Of a stretch of DNA of 53,439 nucleotides, positions 18,278 to 27,833 are shown one piece after another. Below the pieces are notes generated by a model, which saw nothing but the letters and a program-made list of their open reading frames with translations, made no database searches and was not told the origin of the DNA. Numbering within the stretch: the first letter of the stretch is position 1; every line of letters starts with the position of its first letter. This DNA is from Acidobacteriota bacterium (GTDB lineage Bacteria > Acidobacteriota > Terriglobia > Bryobacterales > Bryobacteraceae), in contig JACQDF010000140.1 of the NCBI GenBank assembly GCA_016201205.1, positions 1 to 53,439 of the forward strand. The letters are read 5' to 3'. Both the position numbers and the translations under genes were made by a program.

Positions 18278-19131
18278 ACCTGAGTGAATACGACATCAGC
18301 AATCCCTACGAGGCCACGCTGGTGGCCAGCGAGCGCATCACACCGAAAACGGTCACCGAGGTGCGTCATCTCGTCCTCCAGTTGCCCGAGGGCCATTTTG
18401 ATTTCGTGGAAGGCCAGAGCATCGGCGTGCTGATTCCCGGCCCGCACGAATTCGGCAATCCGCGGCATTTTCGCCTCTACTCGATCGCCAGCTCCCGCCA
18501 GGGCGAAAACGGCAAGGGCGACGCCATCTCGATTTGCGTACGCCGTTGCTTCTACCTGGACGAAGTCAGCGGCGAGCGGTATCCCGGCAAGGCGTCGAAT
18601 TTTCTGTGCGATGCCAGGCCCGGCGATCGAGTTCTGATTACCGGCCCTTATGGCTCGCACTTTTCGGTTCCGCCGGACGACTCCGCGAACATCCTGATGG
18701 TGGGGGCCGGCACCGGCATCGCCCCGTTTCGCGCCTTCGTCCTGCACATCTACCAGGGGCGCGGCGGCTGGAAAGGCAAGGTGCGGCTGTTCTACGGCGC
18801 CAGGACGGGAATGGAGATGCTGTACAGGAATGAGATCAACCGCGATCTTGCTCTGTACTACTCGGAGGAGTCCTTCCAGGCCTTTGAGGCTGTCAGCCCG
18901 CGGCCGTACCTTGACGAGGAGCCCACGCTGGACCGCCTGCTGGTGGCCAATCAGTTCGAAGTCTGGGAGATGATCCAGGACCCCAAGACGCACGTGTATC
19001 TGGCCGGCCTCGCTCAAGCGGAGGAAAAATTCGAAAAGGCGATGATCGTGATGGCGGGTTCCAAAGAGGCCTGGCTCAAGAGGAGGGCGGAGATGATCGA
19101 GCAGGGGCGATACGCCGAGGTGCTGTACTGA
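18274..19131 (+). CDS. Ferredoxin--NADP+ reductase, plant/cyanobacterial type
   Basis: FAD enzyme moving electrons between reduced ferredoxin and NADP+; soluble. The 285-residue product has the FAD motif RLYSIASS (near 62), a second FAD contact patch KASNFLCD followed by PGDRVLITGPYG, and the nucleotide motif GAGTGIAPFRAF (near 150). Its C-terminus AEVLY ends in the Tyr that stacks on the flavin in plant-type reductases. The overall pattern matches plastid and cyanobacterial FNR rather than the Fpr family. The ATG at 18274 overlaps the upstream stop and follows GGGAGAAA. As the last gene of the operon it would couple the ferredoxin pool made by the oxidoreductase to NADPH, in parallel with Rnf to NADH. 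Confidence 0.88.
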   Translation: MNLSEYDISNPYEATLVASERITPKTVTEVRHLVLQLPEGHFDFVEGQSIGVLIPGPHEFGNPRHFRLYSIASSRQGENGKGDAISICVRRCFYLDEVSGERYPGKASNFLCDARPGDRVLITGPYGSHFSVPPDDSANILMVGAGTGIAPFRAFVLHIYQGRGGWKGKVRLFYGARTGMEMLYRNEINRDLALYYSEESFQAFEAVSPRPYLDEEPTLDRLLVANQFEVWEMIQDPKTHVYLAGLAQAEEKFEKAMIVMAGSKEAWLKRRAEMIEQGRYAEVLY

Positions 19132-19167
19132 ATCGTCGAGCCACTGCCCGAAGTGAGGGCGGCGAAT

Positions 19168-20433
19168 CTACCCGGAACCGTGACCGCCATCTTCGCCGGC
19201 GTCTTTTTTCTCCGGATGCCGTCCCGGCAGATCGGCCGGCGTCTCATGCACGCGCTCGCGAAAGCCGCCCTGCATCGCGCTGGCGATGGACACGCTCTGG
19301 GATCCATAGCGGTCACGAATCCGGTCCACGGCGGAGAGCGCCTTCTTCCAGCGATCGTGCTTGTCCCCGGCAATCAAATCGAGCTGGCCCTGCTCGAATT
19401 GCAGATTCGACGTGTGCACCCCCAGCAGGCGCACCGGCTTGCCCGTCCAGTTGGCGTGGAAGAGCCGGCGCGACTCGCTGACCAGGTCGATATCGAGCTG
19501 GGTGGCGTGATCGAGCGTGCGCGCGCGGGTGAAGGTGGAAAAGTCCTTGTAGCGCAGCTTGAGCTGGATGGTGCGGGCAAACAGCCGGTGCTCGCGAAGC
19601 CGGCTCGCGACCATCTCGGACAACCTGGCCAGCGTTGCTTCGATCAAGACAACGTCCGTCGTGTCCTCGTGGAAGGTGTGTTCGTGGCTGATGGATTTGG
19701 GCTCGTCCTGGTCGCCGACTTCACCGGTGAACCAGCCGCCGGCATCGAGGCCGCGGGCTTTGCCGGCCAGCGCAAGGCCCCACTGGCCAAAGCGCTTTTC
19801 CAGAAACGCCTCCTCGAGGTGAGCCAGGTCGCCGATGCGCCGGATGCCGCAGTCGTGCAGCGCCTTCTCGGTGACCTTGCCGACGCCGGGAATCTTACGC
19901 ACGTCCAACGGCGCCAAAAAGCGCGCCTCACAACCCGGTATGACCCACAGAATGCCGTTCGGCTTGGCCTGATCCGAGCAGATCTTGGCGAGCAGCCGGC
20001 TGACGGCGATGCCGATCGAGCAGTTCAACCGCGTCTTCGCCTGAATGCGCTCATGGAGCTTGTGAGCGGCTTCGAGCGGCGGGCCGTGCAGCCGCTCTGC
20101 GCCCGTCAGATCCACATAGGCTTCGTCGATCGAGGCCATCTCGACCCGCGGAGAGAACGCGTTGAGCGCCTCGAAGACCATGCGCGAATGCTCTCTGTAA
20201 CGCTGCGGCTGGCCTTCCAGGAAGATCGCCTGCGGGCAGAGCTTGTACGCCGTGCGCAGCGGCATCGCGGAGTGGACTCCGAACTTGCGGGCGGCATACG
20301 ACGCTGCCGAGACGACCCCACGCTGGTCCGGCTTGCCCCCCACGACAACCGGCTTCCCTTTGAGCCCGGGATTGTACAATTCCTCCACCGAAACAAAGAA
20401 CGCGTCCATGTCGACATGGAGAATCGTTTTCAT
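19168..20433 (-). CDS. dinB: DNA polymerase IV
   Basis: Y-family translesion DNA polymerase, 421 residues. Catalytic acidic residues are Asp8 in HVDMDAFF and Asp103/Glu104 in ASIDEAYVDL. The helix-hairpin-helix IPGVGKVTEKAL and a little-finger domain (about 240-350) follow, then a low-complexity charged tail of about 60 residues. Canonical DinB is about 350 residues, so the tail is extra and no beta-clamp motif was identified with confidence. It overlaps prmC by four bases, as the last gene of the run DUF1385-prfA-prmC-dinB, and converges with the Rnf operon across 36 bases. Confidence 0.92.
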   Translation of the reverse strand: MKTILHVDMDAFFVSVEELYNPGLKGKPVVVGGKPDQRGVVSAASYAARKFGVHSAMPLRTAYKLCPQAIFLEGQPQRYREHSRMVFEALNAFSPRVEMASIDEAYVDLTGAERLHGPPLEAAHKLHERIQAKTRLNCSIGIAVSRLLAKICSDQAKPNGILWVIPGCEARFLAPLDVRKIPGVGKVTEKALHDCGIRRIGDLAHLEEAFLEKRFGQWGLALAGKARGLDAGGWFTGEVGDQDEPKSISHEHTFHEDTTDVVLIEATLARLSEMVASRLREHRLFARTIQLKLRYKDFSTFTRARTLDHATQLDIDLVSESRRLFHANWTGKPVRLLGVHTSNLQFEQGQLDLIAGDKHDRWKKALSAVDRIRDRYGSQSVSIASAMQGGFRERVHETPADLPGRHPEKKDAGEDGGHGSG

Positions 20434-21253
20434 GGCGTAAGCCGCGCGGCCAGCACCCGCGGGATGCCGGCCAGATCGCTGACGCTTTCCACGTTACTCC
20501 AGCGGGGATCGAGCATGCCACGCACCGGGTCGAGCAACCTGTAGCCAAGCTCGACAACCAGCCAGCCGCCCGGCCGCAAGACGCGCGCCGCCTCCGGAAT
20601 CAGCCTGTGATACACTTCCAGCCCGGTCGGACCGCCGTAGAGCGCCACCGCCGGCTCATGCTCGCGCACCTCGGGAGGCAACTGGTCTCCCAGCGGCACA
20701 TACGGAGGATTGGATGCGACCACATCGAGGCAGCGATCACGGAACGCGGCGCACAGGTCGCACTGAACGAAGCGCACCAACGCGTGGTTCCGAATGGCGT
20801 TGTCAGCGGCCACAGCAAGAGCGCCGGGCGATATGTCGGCAGCCCATACATCAGCGGCGGGCAATTCGAGCGCCAGGGTCACGGCGATGGCTCCGGAACC
20901 GCAGCCCACGTCTACGATCCGGCGTGCATCCGGCGCCAGCCGCGGCACGGTCTCGACGACGTGCTCCGTCTCCGGGCGCGGGATCAGCACTGCCGGCGAC
21001 ACACGAAAGAGGCGTCCGTAAAACTCCTGCTGCCCGGTAATGTACTGCGTCGGCCTGCCTTTCAGCCGCTCATGCAGATGGCGGGCGTAGTGAATCCAGG
21101 CGACCTCGCTCAGTTCCTGCTCGGGATGGCCGTACAGGTAGGAGCGCTCGCAGCGCAGGGTGTGACACAGCAGCACTTCGGCGGTGAGGCGCGCCGCCGG
21201 CACATGCGCTTCGTCCAGGAGCTGGGCGCCTTGACGAAGTGCGATCTGGATGG

Positions 21254-21257
<4 letters not shown>
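20430..21257 (-). CDS. prmC: Peptide chain release factor N(5)-glutamine methyltransferase
   Basis: SAM-dependent enzyme that methylates the glutamine of the GGQ motif in release factors. The 275-residue product has an N-terminal helical domain (1-75), the SAM motif [15 protein letters not shown] and the catalytic NPPY at 183-186. It lies immediately after prfA, its substrate gene, with a four-base overlap at both ends. This pairing is widely conserved. Confidence 0.93.
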
Positions 21258-22345
<1,088 letters not shown>

Positions 22346-22354
22346 GGGGACCCG

Positions 22355-23335
22355 TTACGCGATGACGAGCTGCCCGCCCTGCTGCTTTTCGAGCGCCATG
22401 GCGCCTTCCAGCGCATGGATCGCCACCGCCGTCTGGTCGTCAGCGGGCGGTTGCGTGGTGATCTTTTGGAGCCACAGGCCCGGCGCGGTCAGCGTCGCCA
22501 TGAGACTGCCGCGGCGCCTGGCAGCGTAGCGGATCATCTCATAGCTCAGCCCGGCGATGACGGGCAGCAGCACGATGCGCGAAATAAACTTTCCGGCAAA
22601 GCCGTCAAAAGGCAGAAGTGTGTAGACGACGATCGAGATCATCATCACCACCAGCAGAAAGCTGGTCCCGCAACGAGGGTGCAGGGTGGTGAAGGTCTGT
22701 GCGTTCTCCACCGACACCGGCCGTCCGGATTCAAAGTTGAAGACCACCTTGTGCTCGGCGCCATGATATTCGAATACGCGGTGAATGTCCTTCCAGCGCG
22801 AGATGAGGTAGAGAAAGCCCAGGAAAATCGCGATCCGGATGATGCCATCGACCAGGTTGAAGGTGATGCGGTGGCTGACGGCGGGCACGGATTTCTGAAG
22901 CAGCGTAGTCAGCCAGAGCGGGATGAACTTGTACAAGAAGATGAAAAAGGCGAAGGAGAAAAGCAGATTCAAGGTCATCGCCCAGGAGGAGATCTCCTGC
23001 TTGCTCGCCTTCGAGTCTTCCTCGAGCAGCGCGTTGGCCGAGAACCGGAGCGCCTTGACCCCGAGCCACATGGCCTGGCCCAGCGTGCCCACGCCGCGAA
23101 TCACCGGAAATCGGAAGATGGGATATTTCTCCGAGACTTTGGGCAGCGGGCTTTGCTCGGTCACCAGCTCTCCGCCGGGTTTCCGCACAGCGACACAATA
23201 GCTGTGCGGGGCGCGCATCATGACGCCCTCCATCACGGCTTGGCCGCCGACGAGGGTTTCCTCGCCGCTTTCCAGCACGGGAAGCATCTGGATATGCGCC
23301 GCCAGACGGAAAAAGGTACGGGGGGACCAGGACAT
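22355..23335 (-). CDS. DUF1385 domain membrane protein
   Basis: A 326-residue protein of the DUF1385 family, recognised by the hallmark GGQAVMEGVMMR near residue 31 and the conserved RVFEYHGAEHK and HPRCGTSFL blocks. Four or five hydrophobic segments (for example 124-150 and 165-185) indicate an integral membrane protein. The function is not known, but the gene is often beside prfA, as here. The ATG at 23335 follows AAAAGGT, giving MSWSPRTFF; an upstream in-frame start at 23368 is less likely. Confidence 0.87.
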   Translation of the reverse strand: MSWSPRTFFRLAAHIQMLPVLESGEETLVGGQAVMEGVMMRAPHSYCVAVRKPGGELVTEQSPLPKVSEKYPIFRFPVIRGVGTLGQAMWLGVKALRFSANALLEEDSKASKQEISSWAMTLNLLFSFAFFIFLYKFIPLWLTTLLQKSVPAVSHRITFNLVDGIIRIAIFLGFLYLISRWKDIHRVFEYHGAEHKVVFNFESGRPVSVENAQTFTTLHPRCGTSFLLVVMMISIVVYTLLPFDGFAGKFISRIVLLPVIAGLSYEMIRYAARRRGSLMATLTAPGLWLQKITTQPPADDQTAVAIHALEGAMALEKQQGGQLVIA

Positions 23336-23391
23336 ACTACCTTTTCCAGTATAGCCCGGCGCGGCCACTTTGGCCTACGGCGTTTGATGGA

Positions 23392-23760
23392 TCAACATGG
23401 GGGCCGACTCGGCTTGTGCGCTTTCAGAATCCAGTTCAGATGCTCGGTCTCGAAAGGTGCGCCGCAATAGTCGGCGGCGCCGGCTTCGAGCGCGTCAAGC
23501 CACTCGTGGACCTGCGGGTTGCGGGAAACGACGACCACCGGAAGCTCCGGCTGCACGGAGCGGATGGCGTCGAGCAGGGCCACCAGGTCGGCCGAGAAAG
23601 ACGAGAAGACGAAATCAGCGCCGTGCCGCCGGATCTGGGCGATGCAATCGTCGACGTGATGAGATTCGGCGGCTTCGAGGGCAGGGGTTTGGCTGGCCAG
23701 CGCGGAGCAGAGGTCGCGGGCCACACCTTCCTCCAGGCCGTATAACAGAACTTTGCTCAT
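23392..23760 (-). CDS. Degenerate receiver-domain protein
   Basis: A 122-residue single-domain protein with the alternating pattern of a CheY-like receiver, including PVVVVSRNPQVHEWLDALEAGAADYCGAPF that matches strands 4-5 and the Lys-loop region. The phospho-acceptor position is lost: the strand-3 end reads DFVFSSFSAD where an Asp should stand, and the C-terminal KP pair is replaced by APF. It would act as a phosphorylation-independent adaptor if functional. No histidine kinase lies nearby. Confidence 0.68.
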   Translation of the reverse strand: MSKVLLYGLEEGVARDLCSALASQTPALEAAESHHVDDCIAQIRRHGADFVFSSFSADLVALLDAIRSVQPELPVVVVSRNPQVHEWLDALEAGAADYCGAPFETEHLNWILKAHKPSRPPC

Positions 23761-23878
23761 CTTGCTTTCCTATCGGCAGCCCGAGCACGGATTGTTAGCG
23801 TTTCCGCCAAGATTCTTATCGGCGTCCGCAGCTCCCTGAGCCGTGACCCGGTATCATGAAGGGACGAAAGGTCCCGTC

Positions 23879-24637
23879 ATGGTGAGACGACTGGTCAAGC
23901 AGTTGCTCGGCCGGTCGGGATACGCTCTCTTCAACGCACGCAAGCACTACGCCAGCGACGGTCTGTTCACGTACCACCATGATCGTTTTCGGCGGGATCC
24001 GAACTTTCGAGCGGCCTATGCGCGTGGCGTCCAGGCAAGCCAGGGACTCGATCCCGAAATCGAGTGGCGCGTCCATGTTGCTCTTTGGGCCGCGGCGACA
24101 GCGCTTCGTGTACCAGGAGACTTTGTCGAATGCGGGGTGAATGCCGGATTCATCAGTTCCGCGATCATGCAGTACCTGGACTGGCGGACTGCCGGCAGGC
24201 GTTTCTATCTGATCGACACGTTCACTGGCCCGATCCTTGCTCAGTATTCGCAGCAGGAGGTTCAGCATGGGCGAGTCAAAGCGGCCGAGGATGCCATGGC
24301 CGCCGGGGCCTACGTGACAGACATCCAGCGCGTGCATGCGAACTATGCCGAGTGGCCCAATGCGATCGTGGTCCAAGGCGCCGTGCCGGACATATTGCCG
24401 GCGCTGAACATCGCCAGCCTGGCCTTTCTCCACCTGGATCTGAACTGTGCCTCTCCGGAACGTGCCGCCCTCGAGTTTTTCTGGAATCGTCTTTCGCATG
24501 GAGCGGTGGTGTTGCTGGATGATTACGCCTACCTTGGACACCAGTGCCAGGCGGACGCGATCGACGACCTGGCCCGGCAACTAGGGGTGGCGGAGGTGCT
24601 ATCGCTGCCCACCGGTCAGGGGTTGATCATCAGGTGA
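23879..24637 (+). CDS. TylF/MycF-like class I SAM-dependent methyltransferase
   Basis: A 252-residue protein resembling the macrocin O-methyltransferase (TylF/MycF) family. It has DFVECGVNAGFISSAI as the SAM glycine loop, FYLIDTFTGP as the strand-2 acidic motif (TylF: DTFEGF) and LAFLHLDLNCASPERAALEFFWNRLSHG followed by LLDDYAYLGH, which matches the metal-binding Asp-Asp region. Substrates in this family are sugars or sugar-linked compounds; none is predictable here. ATG 23879 follows AAAGG; an upstream ATG at 23843 is possible. It stands alone, 118 bases from a divergent gene. Confidence 0.75.
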   Translation: MVRRLVKQLLGRSGYALFNARKHYASDGLFTYHHDRFRRDPNFRAAYARGVQASQGLDPEIEWRVHVALWAAATALRVPGDFVECGVNAGFISSAIMQYLDWRTAGRRFYLIDTFTGPILAQYSQQEVQHGRVKAAEDAMAAGAYVTDIQRVHANYAEWPNAIVVQGAVPDILPALNIASLAFLHLDLNCASPERAALEFFWNRLSHGAVVLLDDYAYLGHQCQADAIDDLARQLGVAEVLSLPTGQGLIIR

Positions 24638-24670
24638 GCCACAGCGGGTATCCCATGCCGCCCTGTTGCG

Positions 24671-25060
24671 TCACCGCCGCATGACTCTAGTGATCGCCCA
24701 AAACACCAGCGCCAATCCGACGGTCTCGCCCGCAACCAGAAGCCAGTATCCCTGCTTGGTGTCGCCGATCAGTCCGATGATCGTCCAAGGAACATAGAGT
24801 AGTGCGAGAATCACGAGCGGCCAACGACGACCGTCCCTCAAGCCAAACCATGCCGTCAGCGTCCCCGCTGCGCCGAGAGCCAAGAACAGCGGCGCGAGCC
24901 AGCCGTAGCTTGGCGGTATCACCTGCGCTAGTCGGAGACCACCGATGATCAGGCCGTTCACCACGAAGAGCAGGCCGATGCCCACCAGCACATGCTTCGC
25001 GATCAAGGACGGCCTCGCAGCCGTCTGATTAGGCGCCGTCGGTCTCACGACGCCCGCCAA
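24671..25060 (-). CDS. Hypothetical four-helix membrane protein
   Basis: A 129-residue protein with four hydrophobic segments (about 23-45, 53-75, 80-100, 108-126) and no recognised motif. The start is unsure: TTG at 25060 is the longest, and GTG at 25048 is an alternative. It overlaps the end of the upstream membrane protein gene by up to 32 bases, so the two look like a small operon of related hydrophobic proteins. Confidence 0.55.
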   Translation of the reverse strand: MAGVVRPTAPNQTAARPSLIAKHVLVGIGLLFVVNGLIIGGLRLAQVIPPSYGWLAPLFLALGAAGTLTAWFGLRDGRRWPLVILALLYVPWTIIGLIGDTKQGYWLLVAGETVGLALVFWAITRVMRR

Positions 25061-25439
25061 AGATCGCTCTTGAACCGAGCATTAGCCCTGTGGCCCACAG
25101 TGCCAGCAGGAGGAACTCGAGCACGGAGACCGGACCCATCCAACCCACGACAAGGTGATCGATGGCTGTCATCGGGAGCCCGTAGCAAAGGCCAGTTGCC
25201 AGCACGACCCACCACGCCCACCGCTGACGTTGGCGATACGCGAACCATGTTACAGCCGCGCCGAGGAGAACGAGAGTGAGGTTCGCCAGTGCGAGCCCAA
25301 CACCCCAGCGGCCTTCGCGCGTATCTAGAGGCGGTGCTAGAAAACCGACGGCTGACACGCCTAGGAGGAGCACGTAGAACGCTTGGATCAACTGCCAACC
25401 CGGTGTCGGTGCTACCGATCTGTCTCTGGTTTCTACCAC
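25029..25439 (-). CDS. Hypothetical four-helix membrane protein
   Basis: A 136-residue protein with about four hydrophobic segments (17-35, 46-66, 72-92, 103-125), predicted from a GTG start. No family was recognised. It lies between a DtxR-type regulator upstream and a second small membrane protein downstream on the same strand. The 30 bases to the regulator would allow co-transcription, but nothing in the sequence links it to metal transport. Confidence 0.55.
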   Translation of the reverse strand: MVETRDRSVAPTPGWQLIQAFYVLLLGVSAVGFLAPPLDTREGRWGVGLALANLTLVLLGAAVTWFAYRQRQRWAWWVVLATGLCYGLPMTAIDHLVVGWMGPVSVLEFLLLALWATGLMLGSRAIFGGRRETDGA

Positions 25440-25469
25440 GCGTGATTCCGATTCTTGCCCGTTTAGCCG

Positions 25470-26150
25470 TCACTGCCCTACCGGCAGCCGCACCCCAACC
25501 GGTTCCACCCAAACTTTCCTCGCCGCCGAACGGCCCAATTGCACGGTGTTCTCGCCAACGGCGAGCGTCAGCGTGTCGTCGTAGTTCTGGCTCACGACGT
25601 GCAGCACTGCTCCCGGGCAGATGCCCAGGCCGTTGAAGAATTCGAGCAACTGGCGGTCGCGCTCGAAGACGCTCACCACGCGCGCTTCGTCCTCGGCGCC
25701 CAGAGCATCCAGCGGCATCCAACCGCGTCTGCGCCGTACTTCGGGTGTGTCGAGGCCGACAAAATTGCCATGCGGGCAAGCGCCGCCCGGACCGAGTTTC
25801 TCCAGCAGCTTCCTCTCGAAGTCGGAGGAGACAGCGTGTTCGAGCTGCTCGGCCTCCTCGTGGACTTTGTACCACTCCATGCCGAAGATCTCAGTGAGCA
25901 TTCGCTCGATGAGGTGGTGGCGGTTGAGCAGGCGGGTGGCGATGTCACGGCCCGCCGCGGTCAGTCTGATCTGCCCGTCCCTGGCGACGTGGAGCAACCC
26001 ATCCCGTCTCAAGCGTTTGATGGCCATCGTGACCGCGGGCGGGGAGACGCTGAGCCAGCGCGCCAGGGTGGCGGCAATCACCACTTGGCCCTCGCTCTCG
26101 GCTTCCGCAATGGCCTTGAGGTAGTTCTCCTTGGAGATCGTGATGCGCAC
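25470..26150 (-). CDS. DtxR/MntR-family metal-dependent transcriptional regulator
   Basis: A 226-residue repressor of the DtxR type, which senses Fe2+ or Mn2+. It has an N-terminal winged helix (1-65, ATLARWLSVSPPAVTMAIKRL as recognition region) and a metal-binding dimerisation domain (about 66-140) with HHLIERMLTEIFGM, HEEAEQLEHAVS and CPHGNFV, all carrying typical His/Glu/Cys ligands. A C-terminal SH3/FeoA-like domain spans about 150-220. It diverges from the M28 peptidase gene across only 36 bases. The regulated metal and target genes cannot be told from this window. Confidence 0.87.
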   Translation of the reverse strand: MRITISKENYLKAIAEAESEGQVVIAATLARWLSVSPPAVTMAIKRLRRDGLLHVARDGQIRLTAAGRDIATRLLNRHHLIERMLTEIFGMEWYKVHEEAEQLEHAVSSDFERKLLEKLGPGGACPHGNFVGLDTPEVRRRRGWMPLDALGAEDEARVVSVFERDRQLLEFFNGLGICPGAVLHVVSQNYDDTLTLAVGENTVQLGRSAARKVWVEPVGVRLPVGQ

Positions 26151-26186
26151 GCTCTCCTCATTCTACCGTGGTATGCTTATGCTCAA

Positions 26187-27827
26187 ATGCAAAGAAGTCT
26201 CATTTGCCTCTTAGTAACATTGGTTGTGCCATTGCTGCTCAGCGCCGAAGAGCCGGTGGACCTGTCCATCATTCATCGCGTTCGGACGGAAGCGCTCCAG
26301 AGCTCGAAGGTGATGGAGCATATGTTCTACCTGACGGACGTGCATGGCCCTCGGCTGACGGGCTCTTCCGGATACCGGCGCGCCGCCGAGTGGGTCATCA
26401 AGCAGGCGACGGACTACGGCCTGGCGAACGCGCACCTGGAGAAATGGGGGCCGTTCGGGCGCGGATGGGAGTACACGCGTTTCTCCGCGCATTTGCTCGA
26501 GCCGGGCTACACGCCGCTGATCGGCTTTCCGCTGGCATGGTCGCCGGGCACCAATGGCCCCATCACCGGTGAGCCGGTGCTGGCGGTCATCCGCGGCCCC
26601 GAGGATCTGGAGAAGCACAAGGGGAAGCTGAAGGGCAGGATCGCACTGATCGACCAGCCGCGGGAAACGCCTTTGCTGTCCAATCCTTTGTCGAGACGCC
26701 ACAACGAGGCGGACCTGGCGGGCCTCGAACAGGCTCCCGAGCCGGGCGCCGCTCCCTTCTTCATGCGGCAAAGCCGCCCGTCGGAAGGGCAACCGGGGCC
26801 GCCAGTGATGGCGGGACCCTCGCCGGCCCGTAACTTCGAGGGAATGCGCCGCTTTCGAAGCCGCCGCTCCGAGTTCCTGCGACAGGAAGGCGTGCTGGCG
26901 GCGATCACCGCCGGCACCGCCGGCGACGGTGGCACGGTGTTCGCTTCCAGCGGGGGATCGCAGGATCCCAAGACGGCGCCGCCGCCGCCGATGATCGTGA
27001 TCACGCCCGAGCACTACAGCCGCATCACGCGCCTGCTCGATAAGAAGATCCCGGTGAAGATCGAGCTGGAAGTGCAGGCCAGGTTCACCGAGGAGAGCCT
27101 TGATTCCTGGAACGTCGTCGCCGAGATTCCGGGCGGCCGCAAGAAGGACGAGATCGTCATGATCGGCGCGCACCTGGACTCGTGGCACGGCGGCACCGGC
27201 GCCACCGACAATGCGGCCGGCAGCGCCGTAGCGCTCGAGGTGTTGCGCATCCTCAAGTCGCTCAACCTCACCATGGACCGCACCGTTCGCATGGGATTGT
27301 GGAGCGGGGAAGAGCAAGGACTGCTCGGCTCTCGCGCCTACGTGAAAGAGCACTTCGTCGATCCGACCAAGATGGAGCTGAAGCCGGAACATCACAAGCT
27401 GTCCGCCTATTACAACCTCGACAACGGGACCGGCAAGATCCGCGGCGTGTACCTGCAAGGCAACGACATGGTGCGGCCGATCTTCACGGCGTGGCTGGCG
27501 CCGTTCAAAGACATGGCCGCGACGACGCTGTCGATACGCAACACCAGCGGCACGGATCATCTTTCATTTGACGCGGTCGGCCTGCCGGGCTTTCAGTTCA
27601 TCCAGGACCCCATCGAGTACAGCACCCGGACGCACCATTCCAACATGGATGTTTACGACCACATCTCGAAAGGGGACTTGATGCAGGCTTCAGCGATCAT
27701 GGCGTCGTTTGTGTATCACACGGCAGTGAGGCCGGAGATGATGCCGCGCAAGCCGCTGCCGAAGCCACAGCCGGAGCGCAGGTTTGGCGAGGGGCGGGAG
27801 GCGACGCCCACCAGCGGGACGAACTGA
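26187..27827 (+). CDS. M28-family zinc metallopeptidase, exported
   Basis: A 546-residue aminopeptidase of family M28 with a signal peptide (about 1-20). A protease-associated-type insert occupies roughly 130-290, including a Pro/Arg-rich stretch, and the catalytic domain follows. Zinc ligands and catalytic residues are visible in GAHLDSWHGGTGATDNAAG (His, bridging Asp), SGEEQGLLGSRAYV (catalytic Glu pair), an Asp in YNLDNGTG and a His in RTHHSNMDVYDH. Likely acts in the periplasm or outside on peptides. No strong ribosome site precedes the ATG at 26187, chosen because it begins the signal peptide. Confidence 0.88.
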   Translation: MQRSLICLLVTLVVPLLLSAEEPVDLSIIHRVRTEALQSSKVMEHMFYLTDVHGPRLTGSSGYRRAAEWVIKQATDYGLANAHLEKWGPFGRGWEYTRFSAHLLEPGYTPLIGFPLAWSPGTNGPITGEPVLAVIRGPEDLEKHKGKLKGRIALIDQPRETPLLSNPLSRRHNEADLAGLEQAPEPGAAPFFMRQSRPSEGQPGPPVMAGPSPARNFEGMRRFRSRRSEFLRQEGVLAAITAGTAGDGGTVFASSGGSQDPKTAPPPPMIVITPEHYSRITRLLDKKIPVKIELEVQARFTEESLDSWNVVAEIPGGRKKDEIVMIGAHLDSWHGGTGATDNAAGSAVALEVLRILKSLNLTMDRTVRMGLWSGEEQGLLGSRAYVKEHFVDPTKMELKPEHHKLSAYYNLDNGTGKIRGVYLQGNDMVRPIFTAWLAPFKDMAATTLSIRNTSGTDHLSFDAVGLPGFQFIQDPIEYSTRTHHSNMDVYDHISKGDLMQASAIMASFVYHTAVRPEMMPRKPLPKPQPERRFGEGREATPTSGTN

Positions 27828-27833
27828 TCCTGA

